Origin: SG8-30 sp963715485
Lineage (GTDB): Bacteria > Pseudomonadota > Gammaproteobacteria > Steroidobacterales > Steroidobacteraceae
Assembly (NCBI GenBank): GCA_963715485.1
Contig: OY970244.1
Coordinates: 1,240,001 to 1,304,000, forward strand
Length of the DNA stretch: 64,000 bases
Direction: 5' to 3'
Made by a program: the position numbers and the translations under genes. Below are positions 54,484 to 63,914 of the stretch, piece by piece (within the stretch, counting starts at the first letter, position 1; each line of letters opens with the position of its first letter). The notes under the pieces were generated by a model, which saw only the letters and a program-made list of their open reading frames with translations, ran no database searches and was not told where the DNA came from.

Positions 54484-55311
54484 TCAGGACTCGCGCCCGA
54501 GGATTCGCACCTCGCGCTGCGGAAAGGGAATGACAATCTGCCGCTCGCGGAGTGACTCGAGAATTGCGCGATTCAGCTCGCTTCCGGCGGCACCGTAGTC
54601 GGGGACACTGACCCAGGGCCGGACGTCGACATTGACCGACGAGTCGGCCAGGGCGGAGACCCGGATGACCGGAGAGGGATCCTGCAGGACCCGCGGATTG
54701 CGCCGCAGCACGTCCTCGATCACAGCCAGCGCCGTGCCGACGTCGGAGTCATAGGCGATGCCGACCGTCAGGCCAAGCTGCCGGATCGTGCCGTAGTTGT
54801 GCAGGATCTCGCCGACGATCTTGCGGTTGGGAATGATGACGCGCGAGCGGTCCGGGTGGCTCAAGGTAGTGGTGAACAGTGAGACGTACTCGATCAGGCC
54901 CTCCTCGCCGACGATCGAGATGTACTCTCCCACCTTGAAAGGTCGCGTGAAGATGATGGTCAGACCGGCCGCCAGGTTCCCAAGGACGCCCTGCAGGGCC
55001 AGCGCGATGCCCGCCCCGGCGATGCCGAGGCCGGCGATAAGCGGCAGCAGCTCCACGCCAAGGTTCTGCAGCGCCATGATTGCGAACAGCAGGACCACCA
55101 GCGTGCTCGCGATCCTGGTCAGGAGAATCCTGACGGTGGCATCGAGGTCCAGCTTCTGCAGCAGGCGATCCAGTGCGCGGCCGGCCCAGCGACCCACGTA
55201 GTAGCCCGCCAGCAGGATCAGCGCCGCGACGAGCACCCGCGGGCCATAGCTGACGGCGAGATCGATGACGGTGGAGCTGGTCTGCCCCATATTGGCAATT
55301 TGTTCGTCCAT
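54484..55311 (-). CDS. mscS: Small-conductance mechanosensitive channel, MscS-type
   Basis: The 275-residue protein has three N-terminal membrane helices, the pore helix (LGIAGAGIALALQGVLGNLAAG), and the MscS beta domain (GEYISIVGEEGLIEYVSLFTTTL) with VIIPNRKIVGEIL. It releases osmolytes under hypo-osmotic stress. Confidence 0.93.
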   Translation of the reverse strand: MDEQIANMGQTSSTVIDLAVSYGPRVLVAALILLAGYYVGRWAGRALDRLLQKLDLDATVRILLTRIASTLVVLLFAIMALQNLGVELLPLIAGLGIAGAGIALALQGVLGNLAAGLTIIFTRPFKVGEYISIVGEEGLIEYVSLFTTTLSHPDRSRVIIPNRKIVGEILHNYGTIRQLGLTVGIAYDSDVGTALAVIEDVLRRNPRVLQDPSPVIRVSALADSSVNVDVRPWVSVPDYGAAGSELNRAILESLRERQIVIPFPQREVRILGRES

Positions 55312-55414
55312 GGCCGGCCTCCGGCGGCAAGGGCACAGCTGCCGCCCAGCCCAAGTCTAGCCCGGCAGGATCAGGATCTCGACAGCTGGCAAGAAAACGG
55401 GAGGCCGAAAACCC

Positions 55415-56635
55415 CTAGTGCGTCGCCGGAGGCTGTGCGGCCATGGGCTGGGTCGGCAGCAACCGGACCAGCACGGCAAGGATGATGAAGGGTAGCGCCA
55501 GCAGCACGAGCGCCATGCCCAGGCTCTCGATGCCGGTCAGCTCCATCTTGTAGGCCATCAACCCGCGGTAACTCTTGGAGTACAGCTGGCCGCCGATCAC
55601 CACGTTCCAGCGCATGCCGAAGATGCCGACCTGCAGCAGCAGCGCGGAGACGAAGTACATCAGCTTGCGCAGGTCGTCATTGAGGTGCCGGATCCTGGCA
55701 AATGCCAGGATGGCAAGCGGCACGAACATGCCGACGAGCACCTGCAGGATCACCAGGCTGGTGAACAGCTTGTTGGAGATCAGTTCACCCAGGATCTCGA
55801 TCGATTCCTCGGCCTGGTACATGCGGTGAATGTAATCCAGTGCTTCAAGCGCGAAGTCGACGATGATCGCGACGAGCAGGAACAGTCCCACCTTGTCCAG
55901 GCAGCGCATGTCGACCTTTTCATTGCGCACCAGGCTGAGGATCGTATAGACGATGATCACCATCGCGATGCCGGACACGATTGCCGACATCAGGAAGACG
56001 ATGGGCATCAGCACGCTGCTCCACCAGGGATTGGCCTTGATCGAGCCGAAGATGAAGCCGACGTAGCCGTGCAGCAGGAATGCCGAGGGAATACCGATGA
56101 TGGTGATGAGCTTGCTGGCCTTCTTGTCGAAAGCGAGCGCCTGCGGGCTGACGTCGTTGGAAAACAGCGACAGGACCCTGTATAGCTTGCCCATGAATCC
56201 GCGCGTCTGCTGCGCCATCAGGATGAACTGGGCGCGGTATTCGAACCAGACCTCCAGCAGCAGGACTGCCATCAGGTACCAGAGGTAGACGAAGCCGAAC
56301 ATGGCCATCGCCGAGGTGGGCTGGGGCGTCAGGAAGATCTCGTAGGAACGCTCCGGATGTCCCAGGTGCAGGTTCAGCGGCATGCCGGCGATGAGCATGA
56401 ACGCCAGCGCGGTCAGCAGCGCCAGCCGGTATATGGGCTGGACCTCGACCACGTTGAACACCTTGACCAGCGAGGCGAGGATGAAGGCGCCGGCCACGAT
56501 GCCCGTGATGTAGGGGTAGACGACGATCAGGATCGCCCACTGGATCTCGACTTCATTGGGGTAGATGAAACCGGCCACCTGGCCCAGCTGGTGGGCCAAC
56601 TGCTCGAAGAGTGCCTGGTTGGTGTCGATGTTCAT
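55415..56635 (-). CDS. nrfD: NrfD-type membrane subunit (quinone-interacting)
   Basis: The 406-residue protein has about nine to ten membrane helices and belongs to the NrfD/PsrC family, which exchanges electrons between quinone and periplasmic Fe-S partners. Its start overlaps the stop of the Fe-S gene (ATGA), and the three genes nrfD, Fe-S and octahaem are mutually overlapping. It is the last gene of the multihaem cluster. Confidence 0.92.
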   Translation of the reverse strand: MNIDTNQALFEQLAHQLGQVAGFIYPNEVEIQWAILIVVYPYITGIVAGAFILASLVKVFNVVEVQPIYRLALLTALAFMLIAGMPLNLHLGHPERSYEIFLTPQPTSAMAMFGFVYLWYLMAVLLLEVWFEYRAQFILMAQQTRGFMGKLYRVLSLFSNDVSPQALAFDKKASKLITIIGIPSAFLLHGYVGFIFGSIKANPWWSSVLMPIVFLMSAIVSGIAMVIIVYTILSLVRNEKVDMRCLDKVGLFLLVAIIVDFALEALDYIHRMYQAEESIEILGELISNKLFTSLVILQVLVGMFVPLAILAFARIRHLNDDLRKLMYFVSALLLQVGIFGMRWNVVIGGQLYSKSYRGLMAYKMELTGIESLGMALVLLALPFIILAVLVRLLPTQPMAAQPPATH

Positions 56636-57399
56636 CGCACTTCCCCGTCAAGTTTGGCGTAGCGGACCTTGGGCGCGGTGTTCATGTCCGCCTTCAGGAC
56701 GCTGATCTCGTTCACCCGCTCGAATCGCACCAGGCGGCTGGCCTCGCTCTTGAAGTCGCCAAAAATGCGCGCCTGGGTCGGGCAGACCTCGACGCAGGCC
56801 GGCTGCAGACCCTCGGTGATGCGGTGATAGCAGAACGTGCACTTGTCGGCGGTCTTGGTCTCGGGATTGAGATAGCGGGCGCCATAGGGGCAGGCCTGGA
56901 TGCAGTAGCGGCAGCCGATGCAGCGCTTCTCGTCCACCAGCACCACGCCGTCCTTCGTCTGGAAGGTGGCGCCGACCGGGCAAACCTGGACGCAGGGCGG
57001 GTTGGCGCACTGGTTGCAGAGCTTCGGAACGAAGAAGCTGCGGACGACATCCGGGTCGACCTGCGGGGTTTCCTCGCCGCGCGGCGGCTGGGTGCTGACG
57101 CATTCGACGGTCACCTCGCCGTCGGCATGGATCGAGTAGCGTTCAATCCAGGTGCGGAAGAAGAACGGCTCCTGGGGGACGTTGTTCTCGGTCTTGCAGG
57201 CCTCGACGCAACGATTGCAGCCGATGCACTTGTCGACGTCGATGCCCATCCCGTACCAATGCTGGGAAGCGTCGTAGTCGCCGCTGGTCGCAGCTGCGGT
57301 CGCCATGTCCTCGCCCGCGGCGACCCGCGCCAGTGTCTGCATCAGTCCCGCGGCCGGAATGAACAGGATGCTTTGCTTGAGGAAGTCGCGCTTGTTCAT
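56632..57399 (-). CDS. Ferredoxin-type 4x[4Fe-4S] protein
   Basis: The 255-residue protein has four cysteine groups: CIGCNRCVEACKTE, CNQCANPPCVQVCPVGA, CIGCRYCIQACPYGARY and CTFCYHRITEGLQPACVEVCPTQA. The N-terminus (NKRDFLKQSILFIPAAGL) is a KR-type Tat signal or anchor, so it acts outside the membrane. It matches NrfC/PsrB/DmsB-like partners of NrfD. No molybdopterin catalytic subunit is in the cluster. Confidence 0.93.
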   Translation of the reverse strand: MNKRDFLKQSILFIPAAGLMQTLARVAAGEDMATAAATSGDYDASQHWYGMGIDVDKCIGCNRCVEACKTENNVPQEPFFFRTWIERYSIHADGEVTVECVSTQPPRGEETPQVDPDVVRSFFVPKLCNQCANPPCVQVCPVGATFQTKDGVVLVDEKRCIGCRYCIQACPYGARYLNPETKTADKCTFCYHRITEGLQPACVEVCPTQARIFGDFKSEASRLVRFERVNEISVLKADMNTAPKVRYAKLDGEVR

Positions 57400-58130
57400 C
57401 GTGTCATCTCCGGCGCATGCGGATAGTGGCACTGCCAGCACTGGTAAGAATCTCCATGCGACGCGAGGTCGACCCTTGGCGCGCCGGAATCGGTCGCGTC
57501 ACTGCCATGGCACTGGCCGCAGGATTCGCGTCCCGTGGGCCTGCTGGGCAGTGCGGCCCGGGGGCTGGTGAAGTGCTGCTCCGGCACCTCGTGGCAGGCC
57601 GCACACTCGACCGTCGCATGGCTGGAAGTAGCCTTGGTCTTGGCGATTACGCCGTGACAACCCGAGCAATCGCTGGGGGCGGACGGCGGCACCGGGTCGT
57701 GTGGGTCGTGGCAGCGGATACACTTCTTGCCCGCCCGGTGCTCGGTCGGCTCGATCTGCGGGAAGCCGTTGGGCCGCGACGGGTCGAAGGCGTGGCAGGC
57801 GTAGCAGAATTCGCGCTCGGTCGGCAGCGGAGGATTGCCGGTCGCCGGATCGCTGGCATGGGCGGCGGCCGCCCCGTGGCAGTTTTCGCAGCCCATGTAG
57901 CGGTGACCGCCGGCGCTCTTGGTGTCATAGATGTCGGCGTGGCATTCGCGGCAGGCAGGCATGCCGGCGTAGTGGAGCGGCTTGGCCATTTCCCGGACGG
58001 CCTTGGCGGCCTGGTGGGGCGCCGCCGAGAACATGTCCGCAGGCAGGATCACGAAACGCAGCAGCAGTACCACCGCCAGCACTCCGGCCAGCAGCATGCC
58101 CAGACGCGTGATCTGCTCAGGAATCTTCAC
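57396..58130 (-). CDS. Membrane-anchored octahaem cytochrome c
   Basis: The 244-residue protein has an N-terminal membrane anchor (MLLAGVLAVVLLLRFVIL) and eight CxxCH motifs: CRECH, CENCH, CYACH, CIRCH, CSGCH, CAACH, CGQCH and CWQCH. The first six lie in a run of paired sites; several extra histidines (such as GGHRYMG, PTEHRAG) suit bis-His ligation. Its stop overlaps the Fe-S gene start. It likely receives electrons from the Fe-S/NrfD pair or donates to it. Confidence 0.9.
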   Translation of the reverse strand: MKIPEQITRLGMLLAGVLAVVLLLRFVILPADMFSAAPHQAAKAVREMAKPLHYAGMPACRECHADIYDTKSAGGHRYMGCENCHGAAAAHASDPATGNPPLPTEREFCYACHAFDPSRPNGFPQIEPTEHRAGKKCIRCHDPHDPVPPSAPSDCSGCHGVIAKTKATSSHATVECAACHEVPEQHFTSPRAALPSRPTGRESCGQCHGSDATDSGAPRVDLASHGDSYQCWQCHYPHAPEMTR

Positions 58131-58321
58131 GACTTAACCCCCCTTGGGGCCCGCCCGAGGCCACGCCCCGTGCCGCGTGTCGCTCTTAAGGCCCGCTGGC
58201 TGCCGCCTCGCCAGCCGGGTCACCCCGGGCAGCACGGACGGTATGCATACACGCTGCGATCCTATTGACTAGGACGGCTAGCGGGCGTCGGTAATTACAG
58301 CTACGCAGATGTACGTGGTCC

Positions 58322-58354
58322 GCCCTGGCCTGCCGGGCGCACGGCAGGCCAGGG
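58322..58354. terminator. Strong hairpin downstream of the c4-like gene
   Basis: A 12-base-pair stem (CCCTGGCCTGCC / GGCAGGCCAGGG) with an eight-base loop lies 18 bases past the c4-like stop and before the octahaem gene. There is no T-run. It may tune expression between the two parts of the cluster. Confidence 0.5.
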
Positions 58355-58371
58355 GGCGTCGAGTTCCTGCC

Positions 58372-58957
58372 TCAGCGGTAGCTGGCGTAGAAATTGACCA
58401 GGGCCTCGAGGTCCTCGTCGGTCAACTTGTCCGTCTGCCGGCGCATGCTGGGCGGCTGGTCGCGATGGCCGCCCCGATACTGGCTCAGCGAGTAGCGAAG
58501 GTATTCCGCCCACTGGCCGTGGAGGATGCTCTTCTCGGCGTCCTCCGGCCCGTCGCCGTGGCAAACCTCGCAGTAGTCCTCATGGAGGCACCCGCCCCTT
58601 CTCGACCAGCGACGCGTCGAACGGCTGGTCGGCCGGCTTGAACTCGAACGCGGCGAAGTGGGCGGACAGTTCCCGGATCTGATCGTCCGTCAGTTCCTGG
58701 GAGATCTTGCACATGCGGGGCACCGGGCCGCAGTCCCGGTGGCCGTTGCGGTAGGCCTGCATGGCGTCGACCTGAAGCTGGAACGGCAGGCCCGCGATGC
58801 TCGGGTAGGCCGACTCGTCGCTGATGCCCTGTTCACCGTGGCAGATGGTGCATTTCTGGAGCAGTTCCGCGTCGATTGCGCCTGCGCTCGCTGCGCCAGC
58901 CGCCAGGCACCGGTTCCCCCGATCCAGCGACGCCAGCGATCCTTGTTTGTCGTTCAT
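58372..58957 (-). CDS. Dihaem cytochrome c4-like protein, one frameshift
   Basis: Two c-type domains are visible: LLQKCTICHGEQGISDESAYPSIAG with RDCGPVPRMCKI supplying a Met, and after the break HEDYCEVCHGDGPEDAEKS with PPSMRRQTDKLTDEDLEALV. One extra base in a CCCC run at 58595-58598 (plus strand) shifts the frame between the domains. The N-terminus lacks a clear signal peptide, so the start is uncertain. c4 proteins shuttle electrons in the periplasm. Confidence 0.82.
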
Positions 58958-59003
58958 GTCGAGTTACTCCGTCAAATGGCATGTCATGCGTCGGCTCCGG
59001 CCG

Positions 59004-60411
59004 TCATGGATTGAGCGTCTCGAGGATCTCCGGGTTTTCCTCTTCCTGGGCCAGGATCGTGTGGCACATCCCGCAGTCACGGGAGATCTTCTCGCCGTCG
59101 TCGGTCTTGTGCTTGCGGTCGTGACAGCGCCAGCACCCCGGCGAATCGAAGTGCTGGGTGTTGTCCGGATAGGTGCCCCAGGTCACCTTCATCTCCGGGA
59201 ACACGTTGGACGTGTAGATGACCTGCAGTTCGCGGATAGCCTGCTCGATCGACGGCGTTTTTCTCATCCGCGATCTCGGGGTAGTTCTCCTGGTAGAAGG
59301 CGTGCATTTGCCGGTGAGATGCCCGCCCTGGCTTCCTCGTGGTTGTTGTACTGTGCCTCCAGCGCCTTCATGGATTCGCGCTTCAGGAACGGCAGCGACT
59401 TGTCCATGTAGCCCTTGGCCATGGCGTTGTCCACTTCGTCCATCGGCAGGTGGTACTGGTGAGTCGGGCGGTTATGGCAGTCGATGCAATCCATGGTGCG
59501 CCACTCGCTCGCGTCCTCCGGTGTTTCGTCCGCGGGCTTGAACAGCTTCACCGTGCCGTCCGGCTGGGTCAGCTCGACGTCGTAGATGGTCTGCCGGTCC
59601 TCGCTCGAGCGGTAACGGATCTGTACGTCAGGATTGACGTGCCAATGGATGCCGGAGGCTTCACGCCCGGCCAGGCCTCCCACCTTTAGCAGTACGGCGG
59701 TTTTCAGCTCAGTGTTGGCCTCGTCGTCGGTGTAGACGGACTTCACCTTGAGCAGGTCACCGACGTGGGTCGTCGGCCAGTGACATTGCTCGCAGGTATC
59801 GCGCGCCGGGCGCAGGTTGTGGACGGGTGTCGGGATCGGCGTCGGATAGAGATCGAAGGTCGACGGCGACCAGCTGCCAGGCGCCCGAAATCTTGGCCTT
59901 GACGAACCAGTCCGCGCCCGGGCCGATGTGGCAGTCGGCGCAGGCTACGCGGGCATGCGGCTGAGCGCTGGTGAGCCGTGAATTCGGGCTGCATGACCGT
60001 GTGGCAGACCGTGCCGCAGAACGGGGTCGAGTCCATGACCTCGACGCCCTTGTAGGTCGCGGCCGCCAGCACGACCGCGCTGACAGTACCGATTCCCACC
60101 ACGCCGAGTATGGCCTTGCGGGTCCGTTCCTGGTTCAGGTCGACGATCGGAAATGCGCCGGCGTCCTTCATGCCGATCGACTCGCCCAGCTTCCGCTGGC
60201 GGCGAATGCCGATGTAGATCAGGACCAGTCCCGCCACCAGGACCATCGGCAGCAGGACGAAAGTGATGATGCCGATGTAGGCGCCGCCGCGCAGGCCGAT
60301 CATCTGGATGGCGATCAGCGACAGCATCAGGGTCAGGCTGCCGATGACCAGGCCGGTGCCGGCCAGGCTGGTCTTGTTGCGTGTCATCGCCGCGAAGTAG
60401 TGCTTGGCCAT
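59004..60411 (-). CDS. NapC/NirT-like multihaem cytochrome c, four frameshifts
   Basis: The N-terminus has membrane helices (GTGLVIGSLTLMLSLIAIQM, GIITFVLLPMVLVAGLVLIY, then a third). Haem sites are FCGTVCH (Cx3CH), CADCH, CEQCH, CIDCH, CWRCH and CGMCH, six in all. The sequence PEFTAHQRSAHARVACADCHIGPGADWFVKAKISG matches NapC/NirT-like quinol dehydrogenases. Extra bases near 59958, 59861, 59325 and 59260 break the frame. It sits 126 bases from the CbcL-like gene. Confidence 0.82.
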
Positions 60412-60537
60412 GTCGATCCCTTGCTGAAACGGTATCCGGTCTGGAGTTCTACCCGATTGAAGGCCGCCTATACGGCGGCCTTCAAGCCCTGCGTATACGG
60501 ATTTTCCGTAGCTCGCTGCCGCGGGCGATGGATTACA

Positions 60538-62614
60538 TCAGTGCAGACTCTTCAACAGACCGATGAAAATGGCCACCGCCAGCCCGATGCCAATGGTAAC
60601 CGCGAAGAAGCCGAAGACATAGGCCTCGACGAGGTGCTCCCGCGTCGGCGGGTCGACAGGACCGATTCCAGCTGGCCGCTGGTCCACCAGCCTCTGGTAC
60701 TCCTGCGGCCGTTCTTCCTTGAATTTCTCCAGCGGCATCTTGCCGGTGAAGATCACCGGATCCATCGGGAAGCTCTCCGGCCGCAGATGGGTGTGGAAGA
60801 AGTGGAACAGGAAGATGAAGCCGGTGGCCAGCAGCGCCTCGTCGCTGTGCACCACGTAGGCGGCGTTCAGCACCCAGCCCGGCAGGAACTTGGTGAAGAC
60901 GTTCGGGAACCAGAGGAACAGGCCCGAGAGACCGATGATGGCCACGCCCCAGAACACCGCCAGGTAGTCGAACTTCTCCCAGTAGGCCCAGCGGTCCATC
61001 TTCGGCCGCGGCCCGAGGTACAGGAAGTACTTCATGTTGCCCAGGAAGTCGGTGACGTCGCTCCACTGCGGCACCATCGAGCGCGGTCCCCAGAGATAGC
61101 CCTTCTCTTTCCTGATGAACATGCCCCAGAACACCATCAGCAGGTGCGCGGCGAAATAGCCGAAGGTCACGATGGCCGCAAAGCGGTGCAGCCAGGACAC
61201 GACCTCGGCGCCGCCTAGCACGTTGGCCATCGGCTGGGCCCAGGGCGCTCCAGCGAACTTCAGCGGCAGGCCGGTAGCGGCCAGCAGCAGGAAGCTCAGG
61301 ACGATGCTGATGTGCAGAGCGATCTGGCCGCGCGAGAAGCGCTTGACGTACTTGCCCGGGCCGCCGTGCGAACTTTGGAATTCGCCGCGCAGCTTGCCGA
61401 CCAGCGCGCGCTGCAGCCACAGCAGGTCGTGGATGCCGAAGAAGGCGAACACGCCGATCAGCAGCGACACCATGAACACGTAGACCCAGTAGACGTAGAT
61501 ATTGTCGTTCGGGTCGGTCGGATCGTTGTGCGGGTCGAAGGTCAGGAAGGCCGGCGTGATCTCGCCCTTGATGGCACTGGCCGCACATCGCCGTGAGGTT
61601 GTCCGGGTGGATGGTCGAGCGCGGATCACTCGCCGGCAGGTTGTGGTGCGGCGTGTGGCAGTCAGAGCACATGGCCGCGGCCGGCGCGGCCTATGCCAGT
61701 CGCCTTACCGTGGAAGCTCGAGTGGAAAGTCGTGATTGTACTTCTCGTGGCAGTTTCCGCACTCGTGCGGGAACTGCTGACGCGTCGCGATCGTGTTGGG
61801 TCCACGACGTCGTGCGCGTTGTGGCAATCGACGCAGACGGGCCCCGTCTTGCCCTGCTGCCAGAGCTGGCCATGCGTGCTCTCGGTCCACTTCGACAGGA
61901 TGAACTCGTGGCAGCCGCCGCAGGTTTCCGGGCTCTTCGCATGCGAGGTCCGCGAGTCCGGGTTGCTCTTTGGCAGGATATCGTGAGTGCCGTGGCAGTC
62001 GGTACAGGCCGGCGAGGAGTTCAGGCCCTTGACCAGCCGCGCCTTGGCGTGCGAGCTGTGCAGGTAACCCTCCATCATGTCGCCGTGACATTGCCCGCAG
62101 GTCTGCATCTGGTTCACTGGCGACAACGGGGCTTCGAGTCCCGGGCGCCGCGGCAGGGTATGCAGGTCGCCATGGCATCTTGCGCAGGATCGCTGCGCTC
62201 GGCTTCCGGTGTTGCCTTCTTCGCGTGGACGCTCTCGCGCAGGGGTGCCAGTTCCTCGGCATGGCATCGTTCGCAGTTGGCTACCGGCACCGCGCCCAGC
62301 TTGTTGCGCGGATGACGCGTGCTCAAGGCATCGGCGTGGCAGGTAGTGCAGTCGAGTCGGCGGTGCTTGGAGGCGGAGAACCCGCTCTCGTGGACCAGCA
62401 TTGAACGGCCGTCTTCGGCCGTCAGCGTGTCATCGTCGTGACAGCCGAGGCAGCGCTCGTTCGAAATGGCGCGAGCCTCGTCCTGGGCGATCGCCGGCAG
62501 AGTGGAGGCCAGCGGCAGCAGCAGCGCCACCCAGGCGAGGATGGCAGGGCGGCTGTTGGCGACACGACGCCCGACTTCGCTTGCGCGAGGCCGACGGATC
62601 GAGTTCCTGTTCAC
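60538..62614 (-). CDS. CbcL-like fusion: multihaem cytochrome c plus cytochrome b, five frameshifts
   Basis: The repaired product (about 690 residues) starts with a signal peptide (WVALLLPLASTLPAIAQ), then 11 CxxCH sites (CLGCH, CTTCH, CERCH, CARCH, CGQCH, CTDCH, CGGCH, CVDCH, CGNCH, CSDCH, CGQCH). A cytochrome b domain follows with about five helices and paired histidines (GQIALHISIVL, WLHRFAAIV, FLFHFFHTHLRPESF). This c-b fusion resembles CbcL, the Geobacter menaquinol:cytochrome oxidoreductase. Frame breaks lie near 62200, 61800, 61727, 61683 and 61570. GTG start at 62614. Confidence 0.78.
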
Positions 62615-62936
62615 GATGCTCTCCCTGGTACGGGGCAGCAGGCGGGGGCGAAGGGCCGAGGGGATCGTCCGGGCGCCCGCGGTCAGCTAAAGCCTTGCCA
62701 ACCCGTCAAAGTCCCTGAGTTGCACACTCGCGTCCCTAGCCGTACCGGGCGGCTCGCGGGTTCCGAGTTCCGGAATCTTTGTACCGAATTTTCCTGCGGT
62801 GCATCATCGTGGGAAAGCCTTAGTTTCTGGTGGCTTCCCAAGCGGGTAAATCACTGATGCGGAAGGAATGTGCCGTGCTGCTCAAGCCCAACCAAAGTGC
62901 AATAGCTGGCCCATTGACCGGGCCGCGGTTGGCAAA
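62615..62936. promoter_or_regulatory. Upstream region of the multihaem cluster
   Basis: This 322-base gap holds no gene I can support. It should contain the promoter of the minus-strand cytochrome cluster and the end of the zinc-ribbon gene. An imperfect hairpin TGGGAAAGCC...GGCTTCCCA lies at about 62810-62830. No -35/-10 pair or operator is convincing. Confidence 0.35.
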
Positions 62937-63278
62937 TCATTCGCCGTGCTTGAACACCTCGACCGAGAGGCTGACCGAGCGTTGCTCGCCCGGCGCAAGG
63001 GAGCCGACGCCGACTACATTGCGAGCAATCTCCTCGCCGCGACCATCGCGAATGACGACCACGACGGAATATTCCCACGGCTCGCCGACCGGGGGATGGC
63101 CGAATGATCCCTCGATGCCAAGCGCAATCTCACCCGGTTCGACACGGCCCGCCGCCTTGCGGGAGTCGAAACGCAGGTGATGGCGGCACGCCGGACAGAC
63201 GGCCGCGCTCTCCAGGATCGTAGCCCGGCAATGTGGGCAGGAACGTGTCTTTCCTGCCGTTGCGGATCGCACGCTCAT
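62937..63278 (-). CDS. Zinc-ribbon protein, function unknown
   Basis: The 113-residue protein has a zinc ribbon (CPHCRATILESAAVCPACRHHLRF) and a C-terminal beta-rich domain (EPWEYSVVVVIRDGRGEEIA, then SLAPGEQRSVSLSVEVFKHGE). It directly follows the bactofilin gene (18 bases), suggesting a shared cell-envelope or cytoskeletal role. I recognise no specific family. Confidence 0.75.
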   Translation of the reverse strand: MSVRSATAGKTRSCPHCRATILESAAVCPACRHHLRFDSRKAAGRVEPGEIALGIEGSFGHPPVGEPWEYSVVVVIRDGRGEEIARNVVGVGSLAPGEQRSVSLSVEVFKHGE

Positions 63279-63296
63279 CCCGCGTGCGCCGCGGCG

Positions 63297-63782
63297 CTAC
63301 TTGCGCTCGACGGGGCGGGGATTGCCGGTCTCGTTCCAGCCGAACTCGGCACGGCCACGCATCCTGGCTCCCGCCGCGACCGAAAGCGAACCTGCCGCCA
63401 CGTCGCCGTTGATGACGCCGGTCTGTTGCAGTTCGACCCGCTGTGCCGCTTCGATGTTGCCTTCGAGTTCGCCGCTGACTATGACCGAACCTGCCTGTAC
63501 CGATCCGCCGAGATGCGCACCCTGCTCGATGGTCAGCGTGCCGTCCACGTGCACGTCGCCCTTGAAGCGGCCGGAGATCCGCACATGACCCGAACCTTCG
63601 ATCTTGCCCTCGAAGGTCAGCCCCGCCGCGATCACGGATTCCTTCAGTTCCTGCTTGGTCCGGGGCGGCGTCTCCGCCGTTGTCGCCACCGGCTCGGGCC
63701 GGGGGCGTGCCGCGGGTCCAGCGGATGCCGGTGTCTCGACCGGGCCTGGTTCCTTCGCAGCGGTGTCTTTCCAAAGCGCCAT
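63297..63782 (-). CDS. Bactofilin
   Basis: The 161-residue protein has an unstructured Pro-rich N-terminus (about residues 10-45) and the bactofilin beta-helix core (GKIEGSGHVRISGRFKGDVHVDG, then SGELEGNIEAAQRVELQQTGVINGDVAAGSLSV). Bactofilins polymerise without nucleotide and organise the cell envelope. Confidence 0.93.
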   Translation of the reverse strand: MALWKDTAAKEPGPVETPASAGPAARPRPEPVATTAETPPRTKQELKESVIAAGLTFEGKIEGSGHVRISGRFKGDVHVDGTLTIEQGAHLGGSVQAGSVIVSGELEGNIEAAQRVELQQTGVINGDVAAGSLSVAAGARMRGRAEFGWNETGNPRPVERK

Positions 63783-63914
63783 GGCATGTTCCTCCGGGGT
63801 AGCGTGCTGCCTAGATTAGCCAGTCGAGCCTGCCGGGGCCAGCGAACTGGCGCACATCGTGGCTGTCTGCGTTCGGCGACAGGCCGGCGGCCGTGCGGGG
63901 AGGCGCCGGCCGGA

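Noticed and set aside
59004..62614. Cytochrome fragments as many separate small genes
   Set aside because: Adjacent fragments in different frames join at single-base breaks into continuous, family-consistent proteins.
62810..62830. Hairpin before the multihaem cluster read as a riboswitch
   Set aside because: The stem is imperfect and short, and no conserved riboswitch core is visible.
62438..62857. Plus-strand frame antisense to the CbcL-like N-terminus
   Set aside because: No domain, very basic, and it opposes the signal peptide and haem motifs of the cytochrome gene.
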